From Rickettsiales bacterium (GTDB lineage: Bacteria; Pseudomonadota; Alphaproteobacteria; Rs-D84), in NCBI GenBank assembly GCA_031266915.1, contig JAISAB010000020.1:1-64000 (forward strand): DNA of 64,000 bases. Direction: 5' to 3'. Every line of letters starts with the position of its first letter. Within the stretch, counting starts at the first letter, position 1. The notes beneath the pieces were generated by a model. It saw only the letters and a program-made list of their open reading frames with translations. It made no database searches and was not told where the DNA came from. This document shows positions 9,936-20,641 of the stretch, one piece after another. The position numbers and the translations under genes were made by a program.

Positions 9936-10104
9936 ATAATATGTACATATTGAAAAATAAAATATATCTTATTACCGGCGGCAGGATGTAAAAATTAGTC
10001 AATAGTCTGTAGTCGTTAGTCAATAGTCAGTAGTAGGGGCGCAAATATGCGCCCATATTTTCTTTATTCATTATGTTCCTATATCATCCCTTATCCATCA
10101 TCCA

Positions 10105-10770
10105 TTAATTGTTAACTGAATAATAGCAATTTCCTATGTATTCAATGGTGCCTGTATCATCCTCGTTAGTCGCGCCGGCTGGCATATAACAGTTCCCAAT
10201 AACAATACTTCCCGATGCGGACGTCGCGTTGTCGTTTCCGGTCGCGGTCTTGCAGCTTTCGCACCCGCTCAGGCCGTTCGTGCTTCTGCCATAATATCCG
10301 GCTGCGCATCTATAGTCTGAAAAACTCGGGCATCCGCTGCCGCAGGTCACGATTCGCCGTTCATATCCGACTGTATCGGCGACCGTCCAGCCAATGGTAT
10401 CAGCGTTTTCACAAGCCATGCAAGAACTGACATCAGGCGGATTGCTGCATGCTAAACCCAAATTATTCATAATCTCCAGAAAATCCAGGCCGGCGTCAAA
10501 CCAGTTTGATACTTCAGCGAACTGAGAGCCAATGATAAGGTTTTGAACTGAACACATCTGAGAAAACTGAGCTTGCAAACCATAGCAAATAACATTATCT
10601 GCAAAATATTGGACATGTTCGCCATCGCTTTCCCCAACAAGATAATAAATTCTGTAATAAGAGAGCAACTCTGTTGTGAAATCGCAGACAATGTCGGCGT
10701 CCGCGGGCACTGGGTGTGACAGGCCGATTAATGCGGCGGCGCAAATAATAAACGCCTTTGATTTTTTCAT
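10105..10770 (-). CDS. Cys-rich secreted protein (YRC..GYYG..C..C C-terminal domain)
   Basis: Signal peptide MKKSKAFIICAAALIGLSHPVPADA; YRCAAGYYGRSTNGLSGCESC...GNCYMPAGATNEDDTGTIEY; AAGGAGGTT RBS. Confidence 0.7.
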   Translation of the reverse strand: MKKSKAFIICAAALIGLSHPVPADADIVCDFTTELLSYYRIYYLVGESDGEHVQYFADNVICYGLQAQFSQMCSVQNLIIGSQFAEVSNWFDAGLDFLEIMNNLGLACSNPPDVSSCMACENADTIGWTVADTVGYERRIVTCGSGCPSFSDYRCAAGYYGRSTNGLSGCESCKTATGNDNATSASGSIVIGNCYMPAGATNEDDTGTIEYIGNCYYSVNN

Positions 10771-11003
10771 TCCAACCTCCTTTTTGTTTGGGAACGAAAC
10801 AACCGCCCAAAAAGGCGGTCAGGAGGTTGCTAACAATTCGTATGAAATTGTGCCGCGCCTTCGATATATAACGCCAGCCCTCCTGACCAACAGCCAGGAG
10901 CTTTATTTCCATCGCAACAAAAAAACACGCAAAACACGCGCTATTCAAAATTGCGACACATACGAAAGGAGTTAGCACACTCCATCGCGGGAACACCCCG
11001 ACG
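10771..11003 (-). ncRNA. Structured leader RNA, copy B
   Basis: - strand: CGGGGtgttCCCG; GGAG[TGTGCTAA]CTCC with distal TTAGCA; CTCCTG / CAGGAGG / CCTCCTGACC; terminator-like ACCGCCtttttgGGCGGTtgttt. Promoter TTGAAA-17-TATACT. Confidence 0.75.
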
Positions 11004-11095
11004 ACAACGGCAGTATAATTGAAAGCGCCCTGCGTTTCAACAATTTTCTTTTCATGCTTGCGTTTCGGAAACGATTTATATATAATCCGCCGTAC

Positions 11096-11184
11096 GGAGC
11101 GTTGGCAGAGCGGTAATGCAGCAGATTGCTAATCTGTGACCGCAGTAATGCGGTCCATAGGTTCGAGTCCTATACGCTCCGCCA
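11096..11184 (+). tRNA. tRNA-Ser (anticodon GCT)
   Basis: GGAGCGT...ACGCTCC acceptor, anticodon loop TTGCTAA, long variable arm GACCGCAGTAATGCGGTC, GGTTCGAGTCC T-arm, encoded GCCA. Confidence 0.95.
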
Positions 11185-11390
11185 TAAATAAAACCACGCT
11201 AGTGGTTTTGGTTATGGCGGAAAATAAGCGCGAGAACCGCACAGGTTCGATACGGAGTAGGCCAATTATGATTGTTGGATTTATTAATTTTTATTGCTGT
11301 TGTCGCTGACATCTTTTGCAGGCAATCTTTGGCTTGCCTGTTTTCTCCAAATTATGATAGATTATTAATAAAACACAAAAAGGTCAAATT

Positions 11391-12854
11391 ATGGCAACAA
11401 TCAGATTATTCAACACTATGTCCAGAAAACTGGAAGAATTCAAACCGCTTGTCCCCGGACATATGTCTTTTTATTCCTGCGGTCCGACCGTTTATTGGAA
11501 TCAGCACTTGGGCAACATGCGCACTTTTATCAACAACGATATGATTAAAAGAATGTTCGCCGAAAACGGATATGACGTCAAGCATGTCATGAATTACACC
11601 GACGTGGGCCATTTGACCAGCGACGAGGACGAGGGCGAAGACAAGATGGAAAAGGGCGCTAAACGCGAAAACAAAACCGTCTGGGAAGTCGCGCAGATGT
11701 ACATCGATTCCGTTGAATCGGACTTGCGGGACTTGAATATCATCAAGCCGATTACGCCGCGCGCAACCGATTATATCGACGAACAGATTGATTTGGTCCG
11801 GCGCTTGGAAGACTTGGGCTATACATACGTTATCCCGGGCAAGGGCGTTTATTACGATACTGGCAAATTCGCCGCATATGGCGCGCTGGGCGGGCAGAAT
11901 CTTAGCGAGCTGCGCGGCGGCATCCGCATCGACGACAGCGGCAAAAAGAGCCCGACGGACTTTATGTTGTGGGCGTTCTCGACGCCCGATATGAAACGCG
12001 AAATGGAATGGGACAGTCCGTGGGGCCGGGGCTGGCCAGGCTGGCATATCGAGTGCAGCGCAATGAGCATGAAATTGCTGGGCAGTCATTTCGACATCCA
12101 CACCGGCGGCCAGGAACATATCAAAATTCACCACACGAATGAGATTGCACAAAGCGAACCGCTTGTTGGAAAACCATGGGTGAATTATTGGGTACACTGG
12201 GCATGGCTGATGGCCAAAGACGGCAAGATGTCCAAATCCGCCGGCGATTCCCTGACCATTCCGTATATAAAATCCAAGGGCTATGACCCGATGGAATTCA
12301 GGTATCTGATTCTGCTGGGCCAATATAAACAGCCGGTCGAGTTTTCTTGGGCGGCGCTGGACGCGGCGGCGACCGGATACAAAAACATCGTGCGCAAAGT
12401 CGCTGACTTGGAGGTCGAAGGTCGAAAAACAAAGGTAGCAGGTTTTGATGATAATGAACCACCTTCGCTCTGCGCTCTTCGCTCTGCGACCTATAACGCG
12501 TGGCATGACCGAATTCTGGCCGCGGTTTCCGACAACCTGAAGACGGCAGAAGGGCTGGCGATTGTTCAAGAATTGCTGAAAGATTCCGGCATCAACGCCG
12601 CTACAAAAATCGAATTATTCGAATTCATCGACCGTCTATTCGGTTTGCAGTTTATCGACCGCGCCCGTAAATTGCTGGATTTGGCGGCAATTGCCGCACC
12701 GGCCGACGTTCAAAAATTGGCCGATGAACGCACTGTGGCCAAGGCAGCCAAAGATTGGGCGCACGCGGATGAACTGCGCGCGCAAATCGACGCGGCGGGC
12801 TGGACCGTAGTCGATGCCAAAGACGGCGCTAAACTGGTCAAAAAGCAGGCTTGA
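11391..12854 (+). CDS. cysS: Cysteinyl-tRNA synthetase
   Basis: YSCGPTVYWNQHLGN, GWPGWHIECSAMS, KMSKSAGDSLTI. Confidence 0.97.
   Translation: MATIRLFNTMSRKLEEFKPLVPGHMSFYSCGPTVYWNQHLGNMRTFINNDMIKRMFAENGYDVKHVMNYTDVGHLTSDEDEGEDKMEKGAKRENKTVWEVAQMYIDSVESDLRDLNIIKPITPRATDYIDEQIDLVRRLEDLGYTYVIPGKGVYYDTGKFAAYGALGGQNLSELRGGIRIDDSGKKSPTDFMLWAFSTPDMKREMEWDSPWGRGWPGWHIECSAMSMKLLGSHFDIHTGGQEHIKIHHTNEIAQSEPLVGKPWVNYWVHWAWLMAKDGKMSKSAGDSLTIPYIKSKGYDPMEFRYLILLGQYKQPVEFSWAALDAAATGYKNIVRKVADLEVEGRKTKVAGFDDNEPPSLCALRSATYNAWHDRILAAVSDNLKTAEGLAIVQELLKDSGINAATKIELFEFIDRLFGLQFIDRARKLLDLAAIAAPADVQKLADERTVAKAAKDWAHADELRAQIDAAGWTVVDAKDGAKLVKKQA
12413..12494 (+). repeat. 7-bp-period repeat inserted in frame in cysS
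   Basis: CCTTCGCTCTGCGCTCTTCGCTCTGCGACCT plus upstream AGGTCGAAGGTCG; encodes PSLCALRSAT. Confidence 0.75.
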
Positions 12855-12971
12855 GCCGTTTTGCGGGGCCGCGCAGCCGGCCACGCAAGCACAATAAAAA
12901 TAAATTAAATATTCCCCTTGAATTTCGGGGGCTTTTAGGCTATATTGCACCACGCAATAAAAGGAACATTC

Positions 12972-13490
12972 ATGAATTATCCCTATATGCCAAAATCCAC
13001 TGCTCTTTGGCTGATTGAAAACACCGCGCTTAGTTTCGAACAAATCGCCATATTCTGCGGCCTGCATGAATTGGAGGTCAAGAATATCGCGGATTCCGAG
13101 ACCTATAAGATTCAGGGTCTGAATCCGATTTTGAACGGCCAGCTGACGCGCGAGGACATCGAATCCTGCGAGGCGGACCCGGCCGCGCGCCTGACGCTGC
13201 GCGATTCCATCATCGTCGCGCAAAAAGCCCAGAACAAAAAGGGCGTCGGATATACGCCGAAACTGCACCGTCAGAACCGCCTGGGCGGCGTTCTGTGGAT
13301 TGTCAAGAATTATCCCGAGCTGTCCGACGGCCAGGTCGCGCGCCTGATGCGCAGCACGAATCCGACGGTGGCGTCCGTGCGCAACAAAACCCATAAATCT
13401 TATTCCGCGATACAAATCCAAAGCCCGATTGTCTTGGGCTTGGTTTCCGAATCCGCCCTGCAGGATGCTGTCGCAAAAGCGAAGAAATAA
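12972..13490 (+). CDS. DUF1013 family / TrcR-like cell-cycle regulator
   Basis: MNYPYMPKSTALWLIENTALSFEQIAIFCGLHELEVKNIAD...VGYTPKLHRQNRLGGVLWIVKNYPELSDGQ. Confidence 0.85.
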   Translation: MNYPYMPKSTALWLIENTALSFEQIAIFCGLHELEVKNIADSETYKIQGLNPILNGQLTREDIESCEADPAARLTLRDSIIVAQKAQNKKGVGYTPKLHRQNRLGGVLWIVKNYPELSDGQVARLMRSTNPTVASVRNKTHKSYSAIQIQSPIVLGLVSESALQDAVAKAKK

Positions 13491-13511
13491 TTAGGTACTG
13501 GGTGAGCATAT

Positions 13512-13916
13512 ATGACCGTAAAAGATTTGGACGTATTCAAAAAGTCTTATAAGTTTACATTAAGGATATATGAGATTACTAGAAAATTTCCCAAGGAAGA
13601 GCTTTTTGGTTTAGTGTCTCAAATGAGACGCGCGGCGTATTCGATAAACTCTAACCTTATGGAAGGCAGCGCAAGGGGTTCGGTCAAAGAATACGCCAAG
13701 TTTATACTGATTTCTCGGGGCTCTTCCGTAGAACTGGAATACCAACTGGAATTATCCAAAGATTTGGGTTATATAGATGAATTCGAATTTAATGATATTA
13801 TAAAAGAACTGAATACCATAGGAAAGATGTTGTCATCTTTGCACAAAAGTATAAAACAAGTACCGGATACCAAGTACCCAATACCTAGTACCCAGTACCA
13901 ACAAGAGGGTTTGTGA
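13512..13916 (+). CDS. Four-helix-bundle protein of the 23S rRNA IVS-encoded family
   Basis: DLDVFKKSYKFTLRIYEITRKFPKEELFGLVSQMRRAAYSINSNLMEGSARGS...; C-terminus built from a heptad repeat. Confidence 0.85.
   Translation: MTVKDLDVFKKSYKFTLRIYEITRKFPKEELFGLVSQMRRAAYSINSNLMEGSARGSVKEYAKFILISRGSSVELEYQLELSKDLGYIDEFEFNDIIKELNTIGKMLSSLHKSIKQVPDTKYPIPSTQYQQEGL
13862..13903 (+). repeat. 7-bp-period array forming the IVP C-terminus
   Basis: GTACCGG ATACCAA GTACCCA ATACCTA GTACCCA GTACCAA. Confidence 0.85.
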
Positions 13917-15985
<2,069 letters not shown>

Positions 15986-15986
<1 letters not shown>

Positions 15987-16014
15987 AAAAACGCCCGAGG
16001 GGCGTTTTTTTTTA
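15986..16014 (+). terminator. rpoD terminator
   Basis: AAAAAACGCCCgaGGGGCGTTTTTTTTTA. Confidence 0.85.
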
Positions 16015-16128
16015 ATCTTGAATAAAACTATCATTCGCACTAGACTCCGAGCCGGAGTAGGGAACCAATTCATTATTTCTATGTTATGGCAGGCGAAATG
16101 GGCCTGTGACTCCCTGGTATTCTAAAAT

Positions 16129-16824
16129 ATGGAGTTTGTAACCTTGAACAGTGACGGGGAAGTTTTTAAACTTGAGCACAAGCGGCGGTTGCTGGAGAAA
16201 TTCTTGGAATCTAAACTGCTGGATTACGAGATATTGGAACTGATGCTGACATATGCGACACGGGACGACGATACGGAATTTCTGGCAGACAAGCTGATAA
16301 AGACTTTCGGCGGCGTTCACGGCCTGCTGACAGCGCCGCTGGAAGAGCTGGAATCGACAGGTGCGCTTGCCCGCGAAACTGCAATATTTATAAAGGCGAT
16401 TTATGAAATAATACTCTTGGATTACAAGAATTACCTGGAGCAGGCGCCTATTTTCAACGACACGAAGGTTCTGAAAAATTATTGCCAGCTGAGCTTAAGC
16501 GGCAAAACCGAAGAAGAATTTCATGTCATGTATATTGACGCCGACAACAGGCTGATGTCGAAAGAGCTGCATTCCAAGGGGACTGTGGACCACACGACGG
16601 TGTACCCGCGCGAGATTCTGAAACGCGCCATAAACATAAACGCCGCCGCGGTGGTTCTGGTGCATAATCACACAAATGTCAGCGCCAGTTTTTCAACTGA
16701 AGATATAAACGCCACCATCAGAATCATGGACATGCTGCGGGTCGTGAACATTTTGGTTTGCGACCATCTGCTGGTCGCCGGCGGCATGGTGTATTCCGCC
16801 CGCGAGATGCACCTGTTGGATTGA
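16129..16824 (+). CDS. radC: RadC/JAB-domain protein
   Basis: ELMLTYATRDDDTEFLADKLIKTFGG; VVLVHNHTN...EDINATIR; VCDHLLVAGG. Confidence 0.88.
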   Translation: MEFVTLNSDGEVFKLEHKRRLLEKFLESKLLDYEILELMLTYATRDDDTEFLADKLIKTFGGVHGLLTAPLEELESTGALARETAIFIKAIYEIILLDYKNYLEQAPIFNDTKVLKNYCQLSLSGKTEEEFHVMYIDADNRLMSKELHSKGTVDHTTVYPREILKRAININAAAVVLVHNHTNVSASFSTEDINATIRIMDMLRVVNILVCDHLLVAGGMVYSAREMHLLD

Positions 16825-17056
16825 TGCGCGATTTTCGGTTGTTCTCTGGCAAGAGGCGTTGTTCGCTTTATCTTGATATATTAAATATGGATATAATTGT
16901 TGGAAATTCAAAGTGTGGGGTGCAGAAGGTGAAACTAACGCGTCATGCAACGCGCGACGCTTATGGATTGCTTTACCCTGACTGGCTCGCAATAACACAA
17001 TCAAGCTAAAGATTGTCATTACAAGGAGCGAAGTGGCGCGGCAATCCGGCAAATCC

Positions 17057-17920
17057 TTATGTTCCCGACGTGTACGCGCATCCGGTCGCCTCGACCGTGA
17101 AAGTGCCTGATGCGTCGTAATAGGTCCCGGCGGGCAGTTTGCATGTGCCGATGGCAGCATTGAATCCCGCGACATTCGTTCCGCGCGCCTTTATTGTCTG
17201 CGTGCTGTTCGTGTAAATAGTGTCGGATTCCGGGCACTGGGCGCAGCTGGCCACAGCCGCGCCGATAGGTCCGTAATACCCGCTCTTGCATCTGTATCTT
17301 GTGCTGCGGTTGGAACAAGTGCCGGTGCTGACGCAAGTTTCGCCGGTGCAGGTTCCGTCGTATTTCTCTGACTGATAATTCATTCCGGCAACATCTGTAT
17401 AGCCGCTGGAGCCGGCGCACGCTGTGCATAACGCCAGGCACTCTTCGCACACTGGCCAGCCAGCACTGTCGCGCCGCCCCGTATCGGAATATCCGTGCCA
17501 GCAATCGGTGCCGCAGCATTCATATTGTCCGTATTGGCCGCAGCTCGTCGGCGACGAATAGTATGTCAATGTTCCGTATCCTCCGCCGGTTGGTATATCC
17601 GCAAGACCGCAATATCCATTAAAGTGTCCGCTTGCCATGCATTTGGGCTCATAAGTCTCGCTTGGCGGGTTATAGCGGAATGACTCTTCAAAATTTACTA
17701 TGTCCGACGATTTGAAGCAAAGGCAGCTTGCATAAGACTGCGTGCACTCGGCCACCGGATAACATTCGGTGTAGCCGGCGGCGCGCGCGCCGTCATTACC
17801 GCTGACATCGCCTTCGCAATTCCAAGGCTCCACCTTGGGCGCGACCCAGACCGTCCAAGAGTTTGCAAACGCGTTTCCAACAAACATGTACACTGCAATA
17901 ATCAAAATTGATTTCTTCAC
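17057..17920 (-). CDS. Cys-rich secreted protein (YRC..GYYG..C..CP C-terminal domain)
   Basis: GTG start after AGGAGGTTCAG; signal peptide VKKSILIIAVYMFVGNAFA; YRCKSGYYGPIGAAVASCAQCPE...GTCKLPAGTYYDASGTFTVE. Confidence 0.7.
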   Translation of the reverse strand: MKKSILIIAVYMFVGNAFANSWTVWVAPKVEPWNCEGDVSGNDGARAAGYTECYPVAECTQSYASCLCFKSSDIVNFEESFRYNPPSETYEPKCMASGHFNGYCGLADIPTGGGYGTLTYYSSPTSCGQYGQYECCGTDCWHGYSDTGRRDSAGWPVCEECLALCTACAGSSGYTDVAGMNYQSEKYDGTCTGETCVSTGTCSNRSTRYRCKSGYYGPIGAAVASCAQCPESDTIYTNSTQTIKARGTNVAGFNAAIGTCKLPAGTYYDASGTFTVEATGCAYTSGT

Positions 17921-18144
17921 CTGAACCTCCTTTTTTTCAGCGAATGAAAAAACCACCTTGAAAAGGTGGCCGGGAGGCTTCTAACAATCTCATGAATTGC
18001 GCCGCGTATTCAGTATATTCCGCGACCCTCCCGACCTTACGGACGGGATTATTTCTCGGCATGGCACAAAAAAAGCGCAAAAGCGCGCCAAGCCATGACG
18101 CATGAGCAGAGGTTAGAAGACCCCATCATGGGAACACCCCATGA
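17921..18144 (-). ncRNA. Structured leader RNA, copy C
   Basis: - strand: CATGGGgtgttCCCATG; GGGG[TCTTCTAA]CCTC with distal TTAGAA; CCCG / GGTCGGGAGG / CCTCCCGGCC; CCACCTTTTCAAGGTGGTTTTTT. Promoter TTGCTT-17-TATAGT. Confidence 0.75.
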
Positions 18145-18221
18145 CATTCGAACTATACCGGAACAAAAATTATAAAGCAAGAGCTTTCTGGGCAATTATA
18201 TGGATAGAGCACCTGACCTGC

Positions 18222-18244
18222 GCCCGCAAATTGCGCAGCTTTTT
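18222..18244 (+). repeat. Exact 23-nt copy of the rpoD 3' end
   Basis: GCCCGCAAATTGCGCAGCTTTTT, identical to 15954-15976. Confidence 0.85.
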
Positions 18245-18278
18245 TAAGTTATAAAGGATAAGTTATAAATTGCACAAA

Positions 18279-18424
18279 TGACAAGAATGTACCTTTTTGA
18301 ACATACTTCTCACTTGCCGTCATAACGGCCTACGCCGGGGCCCAGCAAAAACCTATTGGATTTTTGTGGGTGGGTCGCGGGGTGACGACAATAGAGAAGA
18401 ATGTTGAAAAAATACATTCATGTC
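18279..18424. repeat. MITE-like repeat, copy 1
   Basis: TIRs TGACAAGAATGTACCTTTTTGAACATACTTCTC ... GAGAAGAATGTTGAAAAAATACATTCATGTC. Confidence 0.65.
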
Positions 18425-18488
18425 GCTTATGCCAATCCTTTTAAATCACCGCTTGCAAAAATCATCTTTGTAATGTAAAATAACTTAC

Positions 18489-18703
18489 GTCGCGGAGCGT
18501 TTCCGCGACGGGGTGTAGAAACCTCATCGTATAATTCCAGCCACGGCTGGAGGGCGGAGAATATATTGAATAAACCGCACAATTCTACGAGTTGTTTCTA
18601 ACCTCCGGCCGCTTTTTATAAAGGCGGTTTTTTTGCTTCTGTATAGGAGTACAGAAGCGGTATAGTGTGCATGCGGGGGGCCTCATCAACCCCCCGTTTT
18701 TTT
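18489..18703 (+). ncRNA. Structured leader-type RNA, orphan copy D
   Basis: GTCGCGGAgcgtTTCCGCGAC; GGGG[TGTAGAAA]CCTC with distal TTTCTA (18595-18600); CCAGCC / GGCTGGAGG / CCTCCGGCC; two terminator hairpins. Promoter TTGCAA-17-TAAAAT. Confidence 0.75.
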
Positions 18704-18747
18704 ATTGGCTCTAAAAAACTCAAAACTCGTCATTTTTACAAACAATA

Positions 18748-18773
18748 AAACCGCCGTTGCGGCGGTTTTCTAA
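18748..18773. terminator. Terminator hairpin
   Basis: AAAACCGCCgttgCGGCGGTTTT. Confidence 0.75.
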
Positions 18774-18794
18774 ATGCAATCGCAGGCAGTTCGT

Positions 18795-19865
18795 TCAGCG
18801 CTTTTTCTGTTTCAACAACAAGATTCGCCGGGCACGTTCTGCCGAGCTCAAAAGTTCGCCGCCGTTCTCGCAACCGCCGCATCTGTTTTTCATACACCCA
18901 ACGCAGCTGTGCGGCAAATAATCGAACAGAACATCATACGATGTTTTATCGGAAACCACGGAATATTCGCGGATTTGTTTAGCCGTTTGCGCCAATCTGT
19001 GCGCGACGATATTATAGATATGGCTGTTTTCGCCCAGTAATCCGCGAACCTGAAACAACAGATTTGAATAATATGACATTCTGTTCTGGGTGCGTTCAAG
19101 GCGGCGCATAAATTTTTCAGAATGGCGGGACAGCTTCGTCATCGCTGAATCGGCGCGCCGGCGGTACATATAAAACGAACCGTTCGGAACAGTCTTTAAC
19201 ATAATTTTATATTTCTTAACGCTGGCAATCGCATAGGTTGTAATGAAATTAGCGTCTTCGAAATAGGTCAATTCAGGCAGAAAACGAATCTCGTTTTCCC
19301 GGATGACATCGGAACGATACAACGCCGCGCAGCTGCTGATGCGGTTATCCAGAAAATCGATTGCCCGGTTATAGTCGACAACTTTGTCGCTTGATTTTTC
19401 GAACAGCTTGTTAAAGCGCTGGTTGTAAACCGGATAATTATTTGTTTGGCTGGTTACCAGCATGTTTCCAACAGCCATGCCGCAATTTGGATTCGTGTTC
19501 AAAACATCCAGAAAAGATTCCAAATAATGCGTGTCCAGACGTCTGTCGGGAACGCCGCCGATGGTGTCGTCGCCGTCCAAAAACATGATGTTTTTGCCCG
19601 TGGCGTTATCGATGCCGTAATTTCGCGCCTTGGATACGCCCAGGTTGTTTTTATCGCCCAGAACTTTCACAATTTTCGGGTATTTCTTGGAATATTTTTC
19701 CAGTTTTTTGCCGGTACAATCAACACTGCCGTCGTTGACGCAGATAATTTCCTGTTTTTTGATATTTTTCTGCGACAGGACAGAGTGCAAGCAGTCATCA
19801 ATATAATTGCTTATATTGTAACATGGAATAATGACAGAAATATCCGGTTGCGCTGTTTTGGCCAT
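18795..19865 (-). CDS. Glycosyltransferase family 2
   Basis: ISVIIPCYNISNYIDDCLHSVLSQ...IICVNDGSVDCTGKKLEKY...NLGVSKARNYGIDNATGKNIMFLDGDD. Confidence 0.92.
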   Translation of the reverse strand: MAKTAQPDISVIIPCYNISNYIDDCLHSVLSQKNIKKQEIICVNDGSVDCTGKKLEKYSKKYPKIVKVLGDKNNLGVSKARNYGIDNATGKNIMFLDGDDTIGGVPDRRLDTHYLESFLDVLNTNPNCGMAVGNMLVTSQTNNYPVYNQRFNKLFEKSSDKVVDYNRAIDFLDNRISSCAALYRSDVIRENEIRFLPELTYFEDANFITTYAIASVKKYKIMLKTVPNGSFYMYRRRADSAMTKLSRHSEKFMRRLERTQNRMSYYSNLLFQVRGLLGENSHIYNIVAHRLAQTAKQIREYSVVSDKTSYDVLFDYLPHSCVGCMKNRCGGCENGGELLSSAERARRILLLKQKKR

Positions 19866-20032
19866 AATTAAATCTCTTGTTCTTTATTAATGCTTGAACA
19901 TCAGAGTAAATATAGCCCAAATTAATAAATTGTCAAGTATTCTATTCAGAATTCGGAAAATAATACACATAAATATTAGGATATGAGACACCAGAGGCCA
20001 AGTTATAACAAAACCGCTGTTGCGGCGATTTT

Positions 20033-20629
20033 TTATTCGTTTTCAAAACCACGTGCTGGAAAAGTGTTATCTGGTTTAGTCGATAGTTCGCCATTTTTTA
20101 TATTATTCGCAGCTAGGTTGAACTTAACCTTATCGCCGTCGTTTATCTGGTTAACGGCAGTCTCGAAATCAGGGAATTCATCAACGGCGGCGCGCATATC
20201 TAAAATGAAATTATTAATGTCTTTCAATTGGTTTTGAATATAAGTTAAAGCAATTTTATGGGTGGATTCCGCCAACTTTGCAATCTCGTTCCGCAATTTT
20301 TCAGGCGTGTTTTCGGGATGCAAGGTATAGGCGGCGAAACCGCGCGAAACAGATTCCCGCACGGATTGGGTCAATTCATCCGCGCCAGTCGCCGGGGTTA
20401 AAAATTTTACATCATCGGTATATTTGGTCAGGTGGGCTTTCAAATTCTTTTTGATATAAGAATAAACGAAAACATCGGCGACGACATCTTGGTTCGCAGT
20501 CACAAAATTTCTGTCTTTGTAATTAACGCTGGGGATTGCCAGGATGCCTTTGCCGGCGGAAACAAGATTCTGCGCCCAAGGGCCGAACGCGCCTTCGTTG
20601 GTTAAATTAAGTGTCACTTGCTGGTTCAT
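20033..20629 (-). CDS. Hypothetical protein
   Basis: 198-aa ORF, no recognised family. Confidence 0.5.
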   Translation of the reverse strand: MNQQVTLNLTNEGAFGPWAQNLVSAGKGILAIPSVNYKDRNFVTANQDVVADVFVYSYIKKNLKAHLTKYTDDVKFLTPATGADELTQSVRESVSRGFAAYTLHPENTPEKLRNEIAKLAESTHKIALTYIQNQLKDINNFILDMRAAVDEFPDFETAVNQINDGDKVKFNLAANNIKNGELSTKPDNTFPARGFENE

Positions 20630-20641
20630 GATATAACTTTT

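Noticed and set aside
11185-11270. A second partial tRNA or att duplication after tRNA-Ser (AACCGCACAGGTTCGATACGGAG).
   Set aside because: Only a T-arm-like fragment with poor match and no cloverleaf; no adjacent integrase.
11406-12569. Long antisense ORFs such as 387 aa opposite cysS and those opposite rpoD, dnaK, xseA and gpmI.
   Set aside because: Typical shadow ORFs of GC-rich coding DNA; the sense strand encodes unmistakable conserved proteins.
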